From NCBI GenBank assembly GCA_946480915.1, contig CAMLLO010000013.1, forward strand, positions 1 through 64,000: 64,000 nucleotides of DNA. Direction: 5' to 3'. A model generated the notes under the pieces. It made no database searches, had not been told where the DNA came from, and saw only the letters and a list, made by a program, of their open reading frames with translations. This stretch comes from an uncultured Sphingobacteriaceae bacterium (GTDB taxonomy: Bacteria > Bacteroidota > Bacteroidia > Sphingobacteriales > Sphingobacteriaceae). A program made the position numbers and the translations under genes. Numbering within the stretch: position 1 is the first letter of the stretch; each line of letters begins with the position of its first letter. Below are positions 28,361-37,200 of this stretch, piece by piece.

Positions 28361-28558
28361 CTAAACCTTCTTTACATTGACTGCTTGTTGACCTTTACGA
28401 CCCTCTTCTACCTCAAATTCAACATTGTCATTGTCACGCAGAGCTGTTACCCCGCCATGAATGTCCTTAAAATGAACAAAAATTTCTTTACCATCATCTT
28501 TAATAATAAAGCCATAGCCTTTTTCGGCATTAAACCATTTAACTTTCCCAGTTTCCAT
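28361..28558 (-). CDS. Cold-shock domain protein (CspA family)
   Basis: 65 residues, the usual length. RNP1 'KGYGFI' and RNP2 'IFVHF' motifs are present, with 'METGKVKWFNAEKGYGF' at the N-terminus. It binds single-stranded RNA or DNA and acts as an RNA chaperone. The roughly 135-base A/T-rich leader upstream (28559-28697) is longer than for its neighbours and could form the cold-responsive 5' UTR seen for csp mRNAs (inference). Confidence 0.95.
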   Translation of the reverse strand: METGKVKWFNAEKGYGFIIKDDGKEIFVHFKDIHGGVTALRDNDNVEFEVEEGRKGQQAVNVKKV

Positions 28559-28697
28559 AAAAAATAATACGTTTTAGATTTAGATTCATCTGCTTAGCTT
28601 CTGATACTTTTTTTTTTAAAAATAATGGTCAGTTATTATTAAGTATCGAAAACAGCTGAAAATCAAATATATAATTTTATTAGTTGATACGAAAATA

Positions 28698-29750
28698 TTA
28701 TTCTTCTTCTTTAAAATAAACTTTGTAGTAGCTCATGGATTTGTCGTCATCAAAGCCTTTCTCGATTAGCTCCTTATTGCCATGTATGTAGATGTGAAAA
28801 TTTTTATCAAGCTTTAATACGCTTTTAAAAACTTTCGCCTGTTTTTTAACGGCCGGAGACGAAATATCAAAAGAGTCAGCTATTTCTGTATCGAATTCTT
28901 TCTCGTAATTCTGTTTAAAAGATTTAAAGGACTCAATTGCTTTCGGATTACCTAAAACTTCATTGGAAAATTCATCCAGCTCAAAGCATTCCTTCTCCTT
29001 AAAGTATTTCATCGAACGATTTAACAAATCTATTTTATCAGCTTTGTTCATCTCGAAATCATCTTCCAGCTTATTAGTTACAAAGCTTTTGTAAACACTA
29101 AGAGTATTATTGGTTTGATTAAAGCTATCATTTCTGATCTTTAATTGCAGAAATTCGTCTTTCCAATAGACGGCTTCTCCTGCCCTGTTTGTTTGATCAA
29201 CCACCAAAACTTTATATCCGTCTTCTTTTTCAGTGTTGAATATCAAGCAACCTTTATCAAGTTTCTGAATATTAATACCGTCCTGCTCATATCCTAAATT
29301 GAATCCAGTGTCTTCAGGATAAACTTTCAGATATGTTTCTTTCGTCTCAGATTTGAAAATCCCGATCGCATCGAGCAATTCTCCTTCTATCTGAACATTA
29401 TTAAAATAAGCAACATACAGTTCGCCTGATTTTATCTTAGGATGATTCGTCAGATCGTACAGATATTTAGTTATCTGCTGACTGACCTCATGAAACCGTC
29501 CTTTTTCTTTAAATACTTCTGTCGAGAAGTGGAACAATTCATTCAGATTCATGTCGCTCGAATGCATAAAATGATATACCTCATTAACCTTTTCGAAGGG
29601 CTTCAGATAGTATTGCATCAACAGGGTAGACAATAATTCATCTTCGATCTGCAATGAATTGTCGGACAGAACATAAAATTCATCCTGTAATTTATTTCCC
29701 ACACGGTGGATAGAAAGCTGAGCAAGTGACGCTTCAAAAAAAGTAACCAT
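28698..29750 (-). CDS. NdpA/YejK-type nucleoid-associated protein
   Basis: 350 residues. The N-terminal 'EASLAQLSIHRVGNK' and 'YYLKPF..NEVYHFMH' pattern, the middle 'LYVAYFNNVQIEGELLDAIGIFKSE', and the C-terminal 'IHIYIHGNKELIEKGFDDDKSM'-like region (broken here around short motifs) match the nucleoid-associated protein family that includes E. coli YejK. It is a cytoplasmic protein thought to bind the chromosome; biochemical role poorly known. It starts 24 bases after the MFS transporter gene ends and may be co-transcribed with it. Confidence 0.85.
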   Translation of the reverse strand: MVTFFEASLAQLSIHRVGNKLQDEFYVLSDNSLQIEDELLSTLLMQYYLKPFEKVNEVYHFMHSSDMNLNELFHFSTEVFKEKGRFHEVSQQITKYLYDLTNHPKIKSGELYVAYFNNVQIEGELLDAIGIFKSETKETYLKVYPEDTGFNLGYEQDGINIQKLDKGCLIFNTEKEDGYKVLVVDQTNRAGEAVYWKDEFLQLKIRNDSFNQTNNTLSVYKSFVTNKLEDDFEMNKADKIDLLNRSMKYFKEKECFELDEFSNEVLGNPKAIESFKSFKQNYEKEFDTEIADSFDISSPAVKKQAKVFKSVLKLDKNFHIYIHGNKELIEKGFDDDKSMSYYKVYFKEEE

Positions 29751-29773
29751 TCTAATTTTTCGAGTATTAAAAC

Positions 29774-30949
29774 TTATAAAGTTTGTTTAGATTTTGGTAA
29801 AAAATACAAATATACCATTGCACTTAGTGCAGTGCCCGCAGAAATAAAAAAAAGCATGGGCACTCTGGAGATCACATCTTTAAATATCCAACCGGCAAAC
29901 AATGCCCCCAGTCCAATGCCGGCTTCTAAGGCAATATACATTGTTGCCACCGCCTTTCCTCTAAATTCTGGATGACTTAAATCTGCCGTCCATGCATTAT
30001 TGGCGGGAGACAAAACTCCGGTGCCTGCTCCATATAAAACCGAACCCAGCAATAAAAGAAATACTGATTTAGCCAATCCGATAAGCACCAGGGAAATACA
30101 TATTATTAACAGCGAAATTTTTATCACCTCAACTCGGCCATATCGGTCTGATGTTTTTCCGGCAATAAAACGAACCAATATAGAAGAGATGGTGAATGTC
30201 ATGAAAAACACGCCTTTATTTGAGACGCCCAAATATTCACTCCAATCGGGGATCAACGTAAGTAAAGCTCCATAACTCATGTATGAAAGAAGAGTAACCA
30301 ATGCAGAAGGTAAAACTCTCCGCTCTATGATTTCATTGCGAGATATTTTGAGCAGCGAGGCACTAAATTGCTGTTTATGTTTTACGGTCTCTTTCATATT
30401 CAGCACAATCAAAATCGATAAAAGCGCCAGGAAAGACGAAAAATAGAACAGAACATTAATCGAATATTCGGAGGTAATAGCGCTACCCATTGCGGGTCCG
30501 AGTCCCATACCTGTACTAAATGCTAAGCCGTGTACACCCATTGCTTCACCCCAACGCCCCGGGGGAACGATGTCTGCTACATAAGCCGAGGTCGCGGTAG
30601 GTTTAAAGCCCGTTGAAAATCCATGGATTAACCGAATGAACAAAAATCCTGAAACGCTCGCGAGAAGCGGGTATAGAAAACCACAAATAACACAAACAAC
30701 AGACCCTACCGCCATTACAGGAACACGTCCGATAGTATCTGTTAATTTTCCGCTAAAAGGTCTGGAAATACCTGCGGTTAAAGTAAATAACGCAATAATT
30801 AATCCTTTATATTCTGCACCACCCAAAGAGCTTAAATAAGCAGGCAACTCAGGAATCATCATATTAAAGCTCGCAGAAAATAGAAGCGAACTTAAACAGA
30901 GTAATAAAAACTGACGATTATAAATAGGATGTGTATTCTCGGCAACCAT
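29774..30949 (-). CDS. MFS transporter
   Basis: 391 residues from ATG 30949 (MVAENTHPIYN); a TTG at 30961 would add four. About 12 membrane spans. Motif A-like 'GKLTDTIGRVPVM' follows span 2 and a second 'GKTSDRYGRVEVI' sits between spans 8 and 9, as in drug:proton antiporters. Substrate unknown. It is divergent from nirK across 180 bases that contain a perfect 12-bp inverted repeat and a candidate FNR-type site. Confidence 0.88.
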   Translation of the reverse strand: MVAENTHPIYNRQFLLLCLSSLLFSASFNMMIPELPAYLSSLGGAEYKGLIIALFTLTAGISRPFSGKLTDTIGRVPVMAVGSVVCVICGFLYPLLASVSGFLFIRLIHGFSTGFKPTATSAYVADIVPPGRWGEAMGVHGLAFSTGMGLGPAMGSAITSEYSINVLFYFSSFLALLSILIVLNMKETVKHKQQFSASLLKISRNEIIERRVLPSALVTLLSYMSYGALLTLIPDWSEYLGVSNKGVFFMTFTISSILVRFIAGKTSDRYGRVEVIKISLLIICISLVLIGLAKSVFLLLLGSVLYGAGTGVLSPANNAWTADLSHPEFRGKAVATMYIALEAGIGLGALFAGWIFKDVISRVPMLFFISAGTALSAMVYLYFLPKSKQTL

Positions 30950-30988
30950 TAAAGGCAGCAAAATTAAACTATTTGCCGGTTGTATTCG

Positions 30989-31019
30989 CTAATCTTTCTT
31001 CAAACCTAAGAAAGATTAG
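30989..31019. repeat. Perfect 12-bp inverted repeat in the MFS-nirK divergent region
   Basis: CTAATCTTTCTT (30989-31000) and AAGAAAGATTAG (31008-31019) pair perfectly across CAAACCT. No T-run follows on either side, so it is not an obvious terminator. It lies about 40 bases upstream of the transporter ATG and could be an operator or a 5'-UTR stem-loop. Confidence 0.7.
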
Positions 31020-31058
31020 ATAAACGAGAGGTTTTCACGCGGAAACTCACCTTTTTAT

Positions 31059-31072
31059 ATGATATAGGTCAT
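31059..31072. promoter_or_regulatory. Candidate FNR/DNR-type operator before nirK
   Basis: ATGATATAGGTCAT is an inverted repeat whose core TGAT-N4-GTCA matches the CRP/FNR superfamily pattern TTGAT-N4-ATCAA at most positions. A TACATTCG at 31095-31102 resembles the Bacteroidota -7 element (TAnnTTTG); with a start near 31107 the operator centre would be at about -41, the class II activator position. Anaerobic or nitric-oxide control of nirK is therefore plausible, but no regulator gene is in the window. Confidence 0.4.
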
Positions 31073-31131
31073 AGAAAACAGGCATAACTGACTGTACATT
31101 CGAATTAAATAAGCTCCTAAATAATAACACA

Positions 31132-32565
31132 ATGAATATAAAGCATTTAAAAACAACAGCCCTTCTCATTGCAACTGCTTTTACATTTGGCAGCTGTACA
31201 TTTCAATCGAGTGGTAAAGATGACGATTCTGTTTCGGGACAGTATGAAGCTCAGTTAACAGATGCGCCACTTGTTCCCGTTTCAGGGAATTATAAATACG
31301 CAAAAAAAGTTATAGTTAAGCTCGAGGTATTGGAACACGTGATGCGCTTAGCTGACGGAGTTGAGTACAATTTTTGGACGTTTGGGGGTAAAGTTCCCGG
31401 GAAATTCATCAGAATTCGTGAAGGTGATGAGGTTGAATTCTATTTGAGTAACCATCCTAATAATAAATTACCTCATAATATCGACTTACATTCAGTCACA
31501 GGCCCTGGTGGTGGCGCCGAAGCATCGATGACTGCGCCGGGTCATACTTCACAATTTTCCTTCAAAGCCATTAATCCGGGTTTATTTGTTTATCACTGCG
31601 CCACAGCGCCCGTAGGAATGCACATTGCAAACGGCATGTACGGCCTTATTCTCGTAGAGCCTAAAGAAGGTTTACCTCCTGTTGACAAGGAATTTTATAT
31701 CATGCAGAGCGAATTTTACACCAAAGCCAAATTTGGAGCTGCGGGTTTAACTTCGTTCGATATGGAAAAAGCATTTAATGAAGCACCCGATTACGTTGTT
31801 TTTAACGGAGCCGTCGGAAGTTTTATGGGAGATCAGGCATTAAAGGTTAATGTTGGTGAAACGGTTCGTTTATACGTTGGAAACGCAGGTCCCTCACTTG
31901 CTTCCTCTTTCCACGTTATCGGTGAGATTTTCGATAAAGTGCATATTGAAGGGGGTAAGTTTATCAATGAGAATGTAGCAACCACGTTGATACCCGCAGG
32001 TGGTGCAGCAATTGTTGAATTTAAATGCGAAACACCCGGCTCTCTAACCTTAGTCGATCATTCTATCTTCAGGGCTTTTAATAAAGGTGCATTAGCACAG
32101 ATTAAAGTTTCTGGTAAGGGAGATGAATCCATTTATTCTCACAAGCAGAAAGACATGGTCTATCAACCGGAAGGATCAGCAGTACAATCCATAACAAAAG
32201 CGCCGAAAGAGATGGCAATTCCCGAAAAATCAATGGCGCAAAGAATGGAAACCGGCAAAATTTTATTCGAGGCTAATTGTGCAGCCTGTCACCAGAAAAA
32301 TGGAGAGGGCTTACCCGGTACTTTTCCGCCTTTAGCAAATTCTGATTATTTAATGTCTTTAAAAGATAAAGGTGTTAGCATCCCTCTTCATGGTTTAACC
32401 GGAAAAATCAAAGTAAACGGTAAACAATACGACGGAGTTATGCCGCAAATTCAACTAACGAATGACGAGATTGCCAGTATATTGACTTATGTGCGTAATA
32501 GTTGGAAGAACAAAGGTGATTTAGTAACGGCAGCCGAAGTAGGAAAGGCTAGAGATGGAAAGTAG
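31132..32565 (+). CDS. nirK: Copper nitrite reductase NirK with fused cytochrome c domain
   Basis: 477 residues. Reduces nitrite to nitric oxide in the periplasm. A lipobox ending at Cys22 suggests a membrane-anchored lipoprotein. Two cupredoxin domains follow. Type 1 copper ligands: His115, Cys156, His164, Met169. Type 2 ligands: His120, His155 and probably His310. Catalytic Asp118 and His261 are present. The short spacing in 'CATAPVGMHIANGMYG' marks a class II NirK. Residues ~375-460 are a class I cytochrome c with Cys383-x-x-Cys386-His387 and probable Met437, as in the cytochrome-fused NirKs (Ralstonia pickettii type), allowing direct electron entry. Overlaps nirV by 11 bases. Confidence 0.95.
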   Translation: MNIKHLKTTALLIATAFTFGSCTFQSSGKDDDSVSGQYEAQLTDAPLVPVSGNYKYAKKVIVKLEVLEHVMRLADGVEYNFWTFGGKVPGKFIRIREGDEVEFYLSNHPNNKLPHNIDLHSVTGPGGGAEASMTAPGHTSQFSFKAINPGLFVYHCATAPVGMHIANGMYGLILVEPKEGLPPVDKEFYIMQSEFYTKAKFGAAGLTSFDMEKAFNEAPDYVVFNGAVGSFMGDQALKVNVGETVRLYVGNAGPSLASSFHVIGEIFDKVHIEGGKFINENVATTLIPAGGAAIVEFKCETPGSLTLVDHSIFRAFNKGALAQIKVSGKGDESIYSHKQKDMVYQPEGSAVQSITKAPKEMAIPEKSMAQRMETGKILFEANCAACHQKNGEGLPGTFPPLANSDYLMSLKDKGVSIPLHGLTGKIKVNGKQYDGVMPQIQLTNDEIASILTYVRNSWKNKGDLVTAAEVGKARDGK

Positions 32566-33343
32566 TAATTTTCATAAAACAACCTTCGCAAGTGTGCTGA
32601 TTCTATTGATTTCAGCATCAGTTCTATATGGCACGGAGAAAGTTATGGTTAAAATTCCGGGAGGCAAGTATATTCCTTTCTTTTCTGAAACCCCGGGCAA
32701 AACAGCTGTTGTAAAGCCGTTTTACTTGGATATTAAAGCGGTGACTAATGCCGATTTTCTATTGTTTGTTAAAGCCAACCCAAAATGGACTAAATCCAAA
32801 GTATCTATGCTTTTTGCTGATAATGGTTATCTAAAGCACTGGAAAGGCGACTTTCCAAGTGAAAATAGCTTCTACAAAATAAAAGACAGTCCTGTAACCA
32901 ATATATCCTGGTATGCGGCAACGGCCTACGCCCGATGGAAAGGCAAACGCCTTCCAACCATGAATGAATGGGAATATGTTGGAAATATTGCGGCAGCAAA
33001 CGATAAACGGCCCATAGAGAAAATCATCCTCAATTGGTACAGCAAACCCACCCCTGCTGTTTTACCTCCGGTAGGAAGCACATTTAAAAACAAGTTTAAC
33101 GTATATGATATGCATGGTTTAATTTGGGAGTGGGTATCTGATTTCAACAGCATTATAATGACAGGCGACTCGCGCAGTAATTCTGCCATAAATCGTGACC
33201 TGTTTTGCGCTTCGGGAGCTTTAGGTGCAGTTGATAAAGAGAATTATGCTGCCTTTATGCGTTTCGCTTTTAGAAGCAGTTTACAGGGAAAATACACGGT
33301 AAATAACCTGGGGTTCAGGTGTGCCAGTGATATAAAAAATTAA
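32555..33343 (+). CDS. nirV: NirV-like FGE-sulfatase-domain protein, catalytic cysteines absent
   Basis: 262 residues. A hydrophobic N-terminus (about 11-27) suggests export or anchoring. The rest is a formylglycine-generating-enzyme/SUMF1 fold: 'MVKIPGGKYIPF', 'YLDIKAVTNADFLLFV', 'PVTNISWYAATAYARWKGKRLPTMNEWEY', 'DMHGLIWEWVSDF' and 'NNLGFRCASD' at the end. In active FGE the two copper-binding cysteines lie in a 'CYRYRC'-like motif just before the last block; here the aligned stretch is 'FMRFAFRSS', so both are Phe. nirK neighbours with this domain are called NirV; its role in nitrite reduction is not established. It overlaps nirK and is followed by a sco gene after 1 base. Confidence 0.85.
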   Translation: MESSNFHKTTFASVLILLISASVLYGTEKVMVKIPGGKYIPFFSETPGKTAVVKPFYLDIKAVTNADFLLFVKANPKWTKSKVSMLFADNGYLKHWKGDFPSENSFYKIKDSPVTNISWYAATAYARWKGKRLPTMNEWEYVGNIAAANDKRPIEKIILNWYSKPTPAVLPPVGSTFKNKFNVYDMHGLIWEWVSDFNSIIMTGDSRSNSAINRDLFCASGALGAVDKENYAAFMRFAFRSSLQGKYTVNNLGFRCASDIKN

Positions 33344-33344
33344 C

Positions 33345-33953
33345 ATGAAAAAAATAACGATTTTCTACTTCGCACTATTTATAGCTCTGTATGCCCCCAT
33401 CCTTACCGGATGCAAGCAATCAGTTAAACATGAACAGAAAAAAGCCAATGACGTTTCCGTAGAAAAAAGTGAGAGCGAATCCCTTTACCAAACAGAAGGG
33501 AAATGGGATAATCAATACGGTGATACTATTTCACTATCAAAGCTTAGAGGTAAAATCCCAGTAGTATCGATGGTGTTTACCCGTTGTACTTTTTCTTGTC
33601 CGCGCATAGTTGCAGATCTCAAAGCAATTGAACGCGCAGTTCCGGCCGATAAAAAAGACAAAGTTGTTTTTGTATTGATTTCGTTTGATTCTAGCCGGGA
33701 TCATACAGATCAGCTCAAAGCATTTACAAAACAAATGAAGCTTGATGGAAACTGGATGATATTGCATGGAAATGAAGAAGACGTACGAGAACTTTCTATG
33801 TTATTAAATGTAAAATACAAAAAACAGGAAAACGGTGACTTTACTCATTCAAGCGGTTTCACATTGCTCGATACAAAGGGAGCCGTAGCTTTCCATCAAG
33901 AGGGTTTAGGCGAAGATCCGGGGGAAGTAATTGATAAAATCAGACGCCTTTGA
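33345..33953 (+). CDS. SCO1/SenC-family copper chaperone
   Basis: 202 residues. The lipoprotein signal ends at 'LTGC' (Cys23), placing it on the outer face of the inner membrane or outer membrane. The thioredoxin-like fold has the copper motif TRCTFSCP (Cys-x3-Cys) and the later His in 'FTHSSGFTLLD'. SCO proteins deliver copper to CuA of cytochrome oxidase; placed directly behind nirK-nirV it more likely serves NirK maturation (inference). Last gene of the three-gene cassette. Confidence 0.9.
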   Translation: MKKITIFYFALFIALYAPILTGCKQSVKHEQKKANDVSVEKSESESLYQTEGKWDNQYGDTISLSKLRGKIPVVSMVFTRCTFSCPRIVADLKAIERAVPADKKDKVVFVLISFDSSRDHTDQLKAFTKQMKLDGNWMILHGNEEDVRELSMLLNVKYKKQENGDFTHSSGFTLLDTKGAVAFHQEGLGEDPGEVIDKIRRL

Positions 33954-34100
33954 AATTTGAAAAATCAGGTCTCATTAATGGCGATAAACATTTCCGAACA
34001 TCTATGAAAAAACGAAACAACCTTGTGAAATAATACCGTCTGATTTCGTATTTTTACATTCGAACCGTTTTAGTTTTCGGTCCAAAACATAGACACACAG

Positions 34101-35162
34101 ATGGGATCAGTAATAATTGGCACAGGAAGTTATTTACCAACAAAGAAAGTTTCAAACGCAGACTTCCTGAAACATCGATTTTTCGAAAAAGACGGAGTGG
34201 AAATTGTGAAGGATAATGAAGAGATTATCTCCAAATTTAAGGCAATCACCACAATTGAAGAAAGGCTTTATGCCTCAGATGATCTGGTTGCATCCGATAT
34301 AGGATTATTTGCGGCAGAACGAGCTATTAAATCGTCTGGAATTAACCCCGAAACTTTAGATTATATTATTGTTGCTCAAAATTTTGGAGATGTTACGTCA
34401 TTGAAATCTCATCCTGATGTATTGCCTACACTTGCTGCCAGAATTAAACATAAACTTCAAATAAAAAACCCTGACTGCGTTGCCTATGATATTCCTTTTG
34501 GGTGTCCGGGATGGCTACAAGGCATGATACAAGCTGATTATTACTTAAAATCAGGCGATGCAAAACGTATTTTGGTTATTGGTACCGAAACGCTTTCAAG
34601 AATAACCGATCCACACGACCGCGATAGCATGATCTATGCTGACGGTGCAGGAGCCGCTATTTTAGAATGGCAGGATAATGATAGAGGAATACTAAGCCAT
34701 AAAACACGTTCCGATACCTTCGAGGAAGCATACTATCTATTTTCAGGAGTATCCAGTAATGCAGGTTTCGCGGATAATAATCTTTACATTAAAATGGATG
34801 GCCGCAAAATTTATGAATATGCACTTACAAATGTACCGCTCGCAATAAAGCAAACACTAGACAAAGCAGGTTTGGAGCTTAAAGACATTAAAAAAATCCT
34901 GATTCATCAAGCCAATGGGAAAATGGATGAGGCTATTTTGAAGCGGCTTTATAAACTCTATAAAGAAGACCGGATCTCTGAGGATATTATGCCTATGACC
35001 ATATCCAAGCTAGGTAATAGTTCGGTGGCAACCCTTCCTACTCTCCTCGACTTGATTTTGAATAATAAATTAGAGAATCATCAGATAAGAGAAAATGATA
35101 TTATAGTCTTCGCATCAGTTGGTGCAGGGATGAACATTAACGCTGCAACTTATCGGTTTTAA
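34101..35162 (+). CDS. 3-oxoacyl-ACP synthase III family protein (FabH-like)
   Basis: 353 residues, thiolase fold. The triad of KAS III enzymes is visible: Cys135 in PFGCPGWLQGM, His269 in LIHQANGKM and Asn306 in KLGNSSVATL. It would condense an acyl-CoA with malonyl-ACP, or carry out a related Claisen or acyl-transfer step. It is longer than housekeeping FabH (about 320), with an extra acidic insertion near residues 30-45, and has no fab neighbours, so a role in a special lipid or polyketide-like product is possible. Monocistronic, with htpG downstream under its own promoter. Confidence 0.87.
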   Translation: MGSVIIGTGSYLPTKKVSNADFLKHRFFEKDGVEIVKDNEEIISKFKAITTIEERLYASDDLVASDIGLFAAERAIKSSGINPETLDYIIVAQNFGDVTSLKSHPDVLPTLAARIKHKLQIKNPDCVAYDIPFGCPGWLQGMIQADYYLKSGDAKRILVIGTETLSRITDPHDRDSMIYADGAGAAILEWQDNDRGILSHKTRSDTFEEAYYLFSGVSSNAGFADNNLYIKMDGRKIYEYALTNVPLAIKQTLDKAGLELKDIKKILIHQANGKMDEAILKRLYKLYKEDRISEDIMPMTISKLGNSSVATLPTLLDLILNNKLENHQIRENDIIVFASVGAGMNINAATYRF

Positions 35163-35176
35163 CCAGCCATCTTATC

Positions 35177-35217
35177 TGTCATTTTGACAAGCTTATCACT
35201 TTGGAACAGGCATTGAT
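35177..35217 (+). promoter_or_regulatory. Candidate heat-shock promoter of htpG (inverted repeat plus sigma-54-like element)
   Basis: TGTCATTTTGACA (35177-35189) is a perfect TGTCA-N3-TGACA inverted repeat. Thirteen bases later TGGAACAGGCATTGAT (35202-35217) matches the sigma-54 -24/-12 consensus TGGCACG-N4-TTGCA except at two places, with correct spacing. A start near 35228 leaves about 26 bases to the htpG ATG. I recall similar pairs before chaperone genes in other Bacteroidota, but cannot check it here. Confidence 0.45.
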
Positions 35218-35253
35218 AGGTGCTTTGTCAAAGAATTCGAAATCTATAATACT

Positions 35254-37137
35254 ATGCAAGAAAAAGGTACCATATCCATTCACACCGAGAACATCTTTCC
35301 TATCATTAAGAAGTTTTTATACTCCGATAATGAGATTTTCCTTCGTGAATTGGTTTCAAATGCGGTTGATGCAACCCAGAAATTAAAAAGATTATCTTCT
35401 TTAGGACAATATCAGGGCGAACTTGGCGACTTAAAAGTTGAAGTAGCGTTTGATGAAGAAAAGAAAACCCTTACCATTTCTGACAAAGGTTTGGGAATGA
35501 CGGCAGAAGAAATTAAAAAGTACATCAACCAGATCGCATTCTCAGGAGCAACTGAATTTGTTGAAAAATTCAAAGATGCCAAGGATGCGAACGAGCTTAT
35601 TGGAAAATTCGGGTTAGGTTTCTATTCTGCTTTTATGGTAGCCGACCAGGTAGAAATTCAAACCTTGTCGTTCCAGGATGGTGCTGAACCTGCTCGCTGG
35701 ATCTGCGATGGAAGCACTGAATTTGAAATAACGGAAGGCAGCCGAACTGAGCGGGGAACAGATATTATCCTTCACATAAATAAAGATTCTGAAGAGTTTT
35801 TAAGTAAACATAAACTTCAGGAAATATTAGATAAGTATTGCCGCTTTCTGCCGGTTCCGATTAAATTTGGAACAAAAACAGAATCAGAGCCAGACGGCGA
35901 AGACGAAGAAGGGAAGCCAAAATACAAATCGGTTGAAGTTGATAATATCATCAACAATACCAGTCCGATTTGGACAAAAGCTCCGGCTGATTTGAAAGAT
36001 GAAGACTATCTTGATTTTTACAAAGAACTTTATCCTTTCTCGGAAGATCCTCTATTCTGGATTCATCTAAATGTTGATTATCCTTTTAATCTTACGGGCG
36101 TTTTATATTTCCCGAAGGTGAAAAACGATTTTGATTTCCAAAAAAATAAGATCAAGTTATTCTCTCGCCAGGTGTTTATTACTGATGAGGTAAAAGATAT
36201 CGTTCCAGAATTTTTAATGCTGCTTCATGGAGTTATCGATTCACCAGATATCCCTCTTAACGTTTCGAGAAGCTTTTTACAGGCAGATAGCAACGTAAAG
36301 AAAATCAACAGCTACATCACCAAAAAAGTTGCTGACAAACTTGCAGAGCTCTTCAAAAAAGACCGCAAAGGATTTGAAGAGAAATGGAATGACATCGGAA
36401 TTTTCGTAAAATATGGCATGATCAGCGAAGAGAAATTCTATGATAAAGCGAAAGATTTTGGTTTGCTTAAAAACACTAACAACGAATACTTTACTCTTGC
36501 AGAATATAAAGAAAAGGTAGCACCATTACAAACCGACAAGGATGGCAATCTGGTTTATTTGTACACTATTGATACGGCAAAACAACATTCGTTCATCGAG
36601 TCAGCAAATAAAAAGGATTACGATGTTTTAGAAATGAATACTCCTATTGATAATCACTTTATAAATCAACTGGAGCAAAAGTTAGAAAAAACATCCCTAA
36701 AAAGGGTTGATGCAGATGTGGTAGACAAGCTTATCAAAAAAGATGATACTCCACCTCATATCTTAACTGAAGAAGAATCAACGAAAGTGAAAAGCATTTT
36801 CGAAAAGGCGATTAATAAAGCCAACATGAAAGTCGAAATCGAAAGTTTAAATCCGGAAGAATTTCCGGTGAGTGTTACGCAGGACGAATTCATGCGCCGA
36901 ATGAAGGACATGGCCCAGATGGGTGGTGGAATGAGTTTTTACGGTTCTTTACCCGAAAATTATAAAGTTGCAGTGAATGGAAATCACGCACTTGTGAATC
37001 GTATTTTACAAACAGAAAACGAAGAAGAACAAGCTCAACTTGCCAAGCAGGCATTTGACTTAGCTTTACTTTCGCAGGGAATGCTTACGGGTGCAGACCT
37101 TACCGAATTTGTTAAGAGAAGCGTTCAACTAATATAA
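35254..37137 (+). CDS. htpG: Molecular chaperone HtpG (Hsp90)
   Basis: 627 residues, full length. The GHKL ATPase domain shows 'LRELVSNAVDATQK', 'SDKGLGMTAEEIKKYINQIAFSGA', 'IGKFGLGFYSAFMVAD' and 'RGTDIILHI'. The middle domain carries 'SRQVFITDEVKDIVPEFL' and 'VSRSFLQAD', with the Arg that contacts ATP. The C-terminal dimerisation part ends 'EFVKRSVQLI'. The charged linker is short, as in bacterial Hsp90s. Cytoplasmic. A dedicated promoter-like element lies upstream and a 19-bp hairpin terminator downstream. Confidence 0.97.
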   Translation: MQEKGTISIHTENIFPIIKKFLYSDNEIFLRELVSNAVDATQKLKRLSSLGQYQGELGDLKVEVAFDEEKKTLTISDKGLGMTAEEIKKYINQIAFSGATEFVEKFKDAKDANELIGKFGLGFYSAFMVADQVEIQTLSFQDGAEPARWICDGSTEFEITEGSRTERGTDIILHINKDSEEFLSKHKLQEILDKYCRFLPVPIKFGTKTESEPDGEDEEGKPKYKSVEVDNIINNTSPIWTKAPADLKDEDYLDFYKELYPFSEDPLFWIHLNVDYPFNLTGVLYFPKVKNDFDFQKNKIKLFSRQVFITDEVKDIVPEFLMLLHGVIDSPDIPLNVSRSFLQADSNVKKINSYITKKVADKLAELFKKDRKGFEEKWNDIGIFVKYGMISEEKFYDKAKDFGLLKNTNNEYFTLAEYKEKVAPLQTDKDGNLVYLYTIDTAKQHSFIESANKKDYDVLEMNTPIDNHFINQLEQKLEKTSLKRVDADVVDKLIKKDDTPPHILTEEESTKVKSIFEKAINKANMKVEIESLNPEEFPVSVTQDEFMRRMKDMAQMGGGMSFYGSLPENYKVAVNGNHALVNRILQTENEEEQAQLAKQAFDLALLSQGMLTGADLTEFVKRSVQLI

Positions 37138-37147
37138 CAAAGCTATT

Positions 37148-37190
37148 TAAGCATAAAAAAACCCGCTCATCGCGGGTTTTTTTATGCTTA
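37148..37190. terminator. Bidirectional terminator, 19-bp perfect stem
   Basis: Positions 37148-37166 and 37172-37190 are perfect complements; a CCCGC/GCGGG core is flanked by runs of seven A and seven T around a 5-base loop. It sits between convergent htpG and sodC and gives a T-run for either strand. Confidence 0.93.
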
Positions 37191-37200
37191 ATTTTATCAA

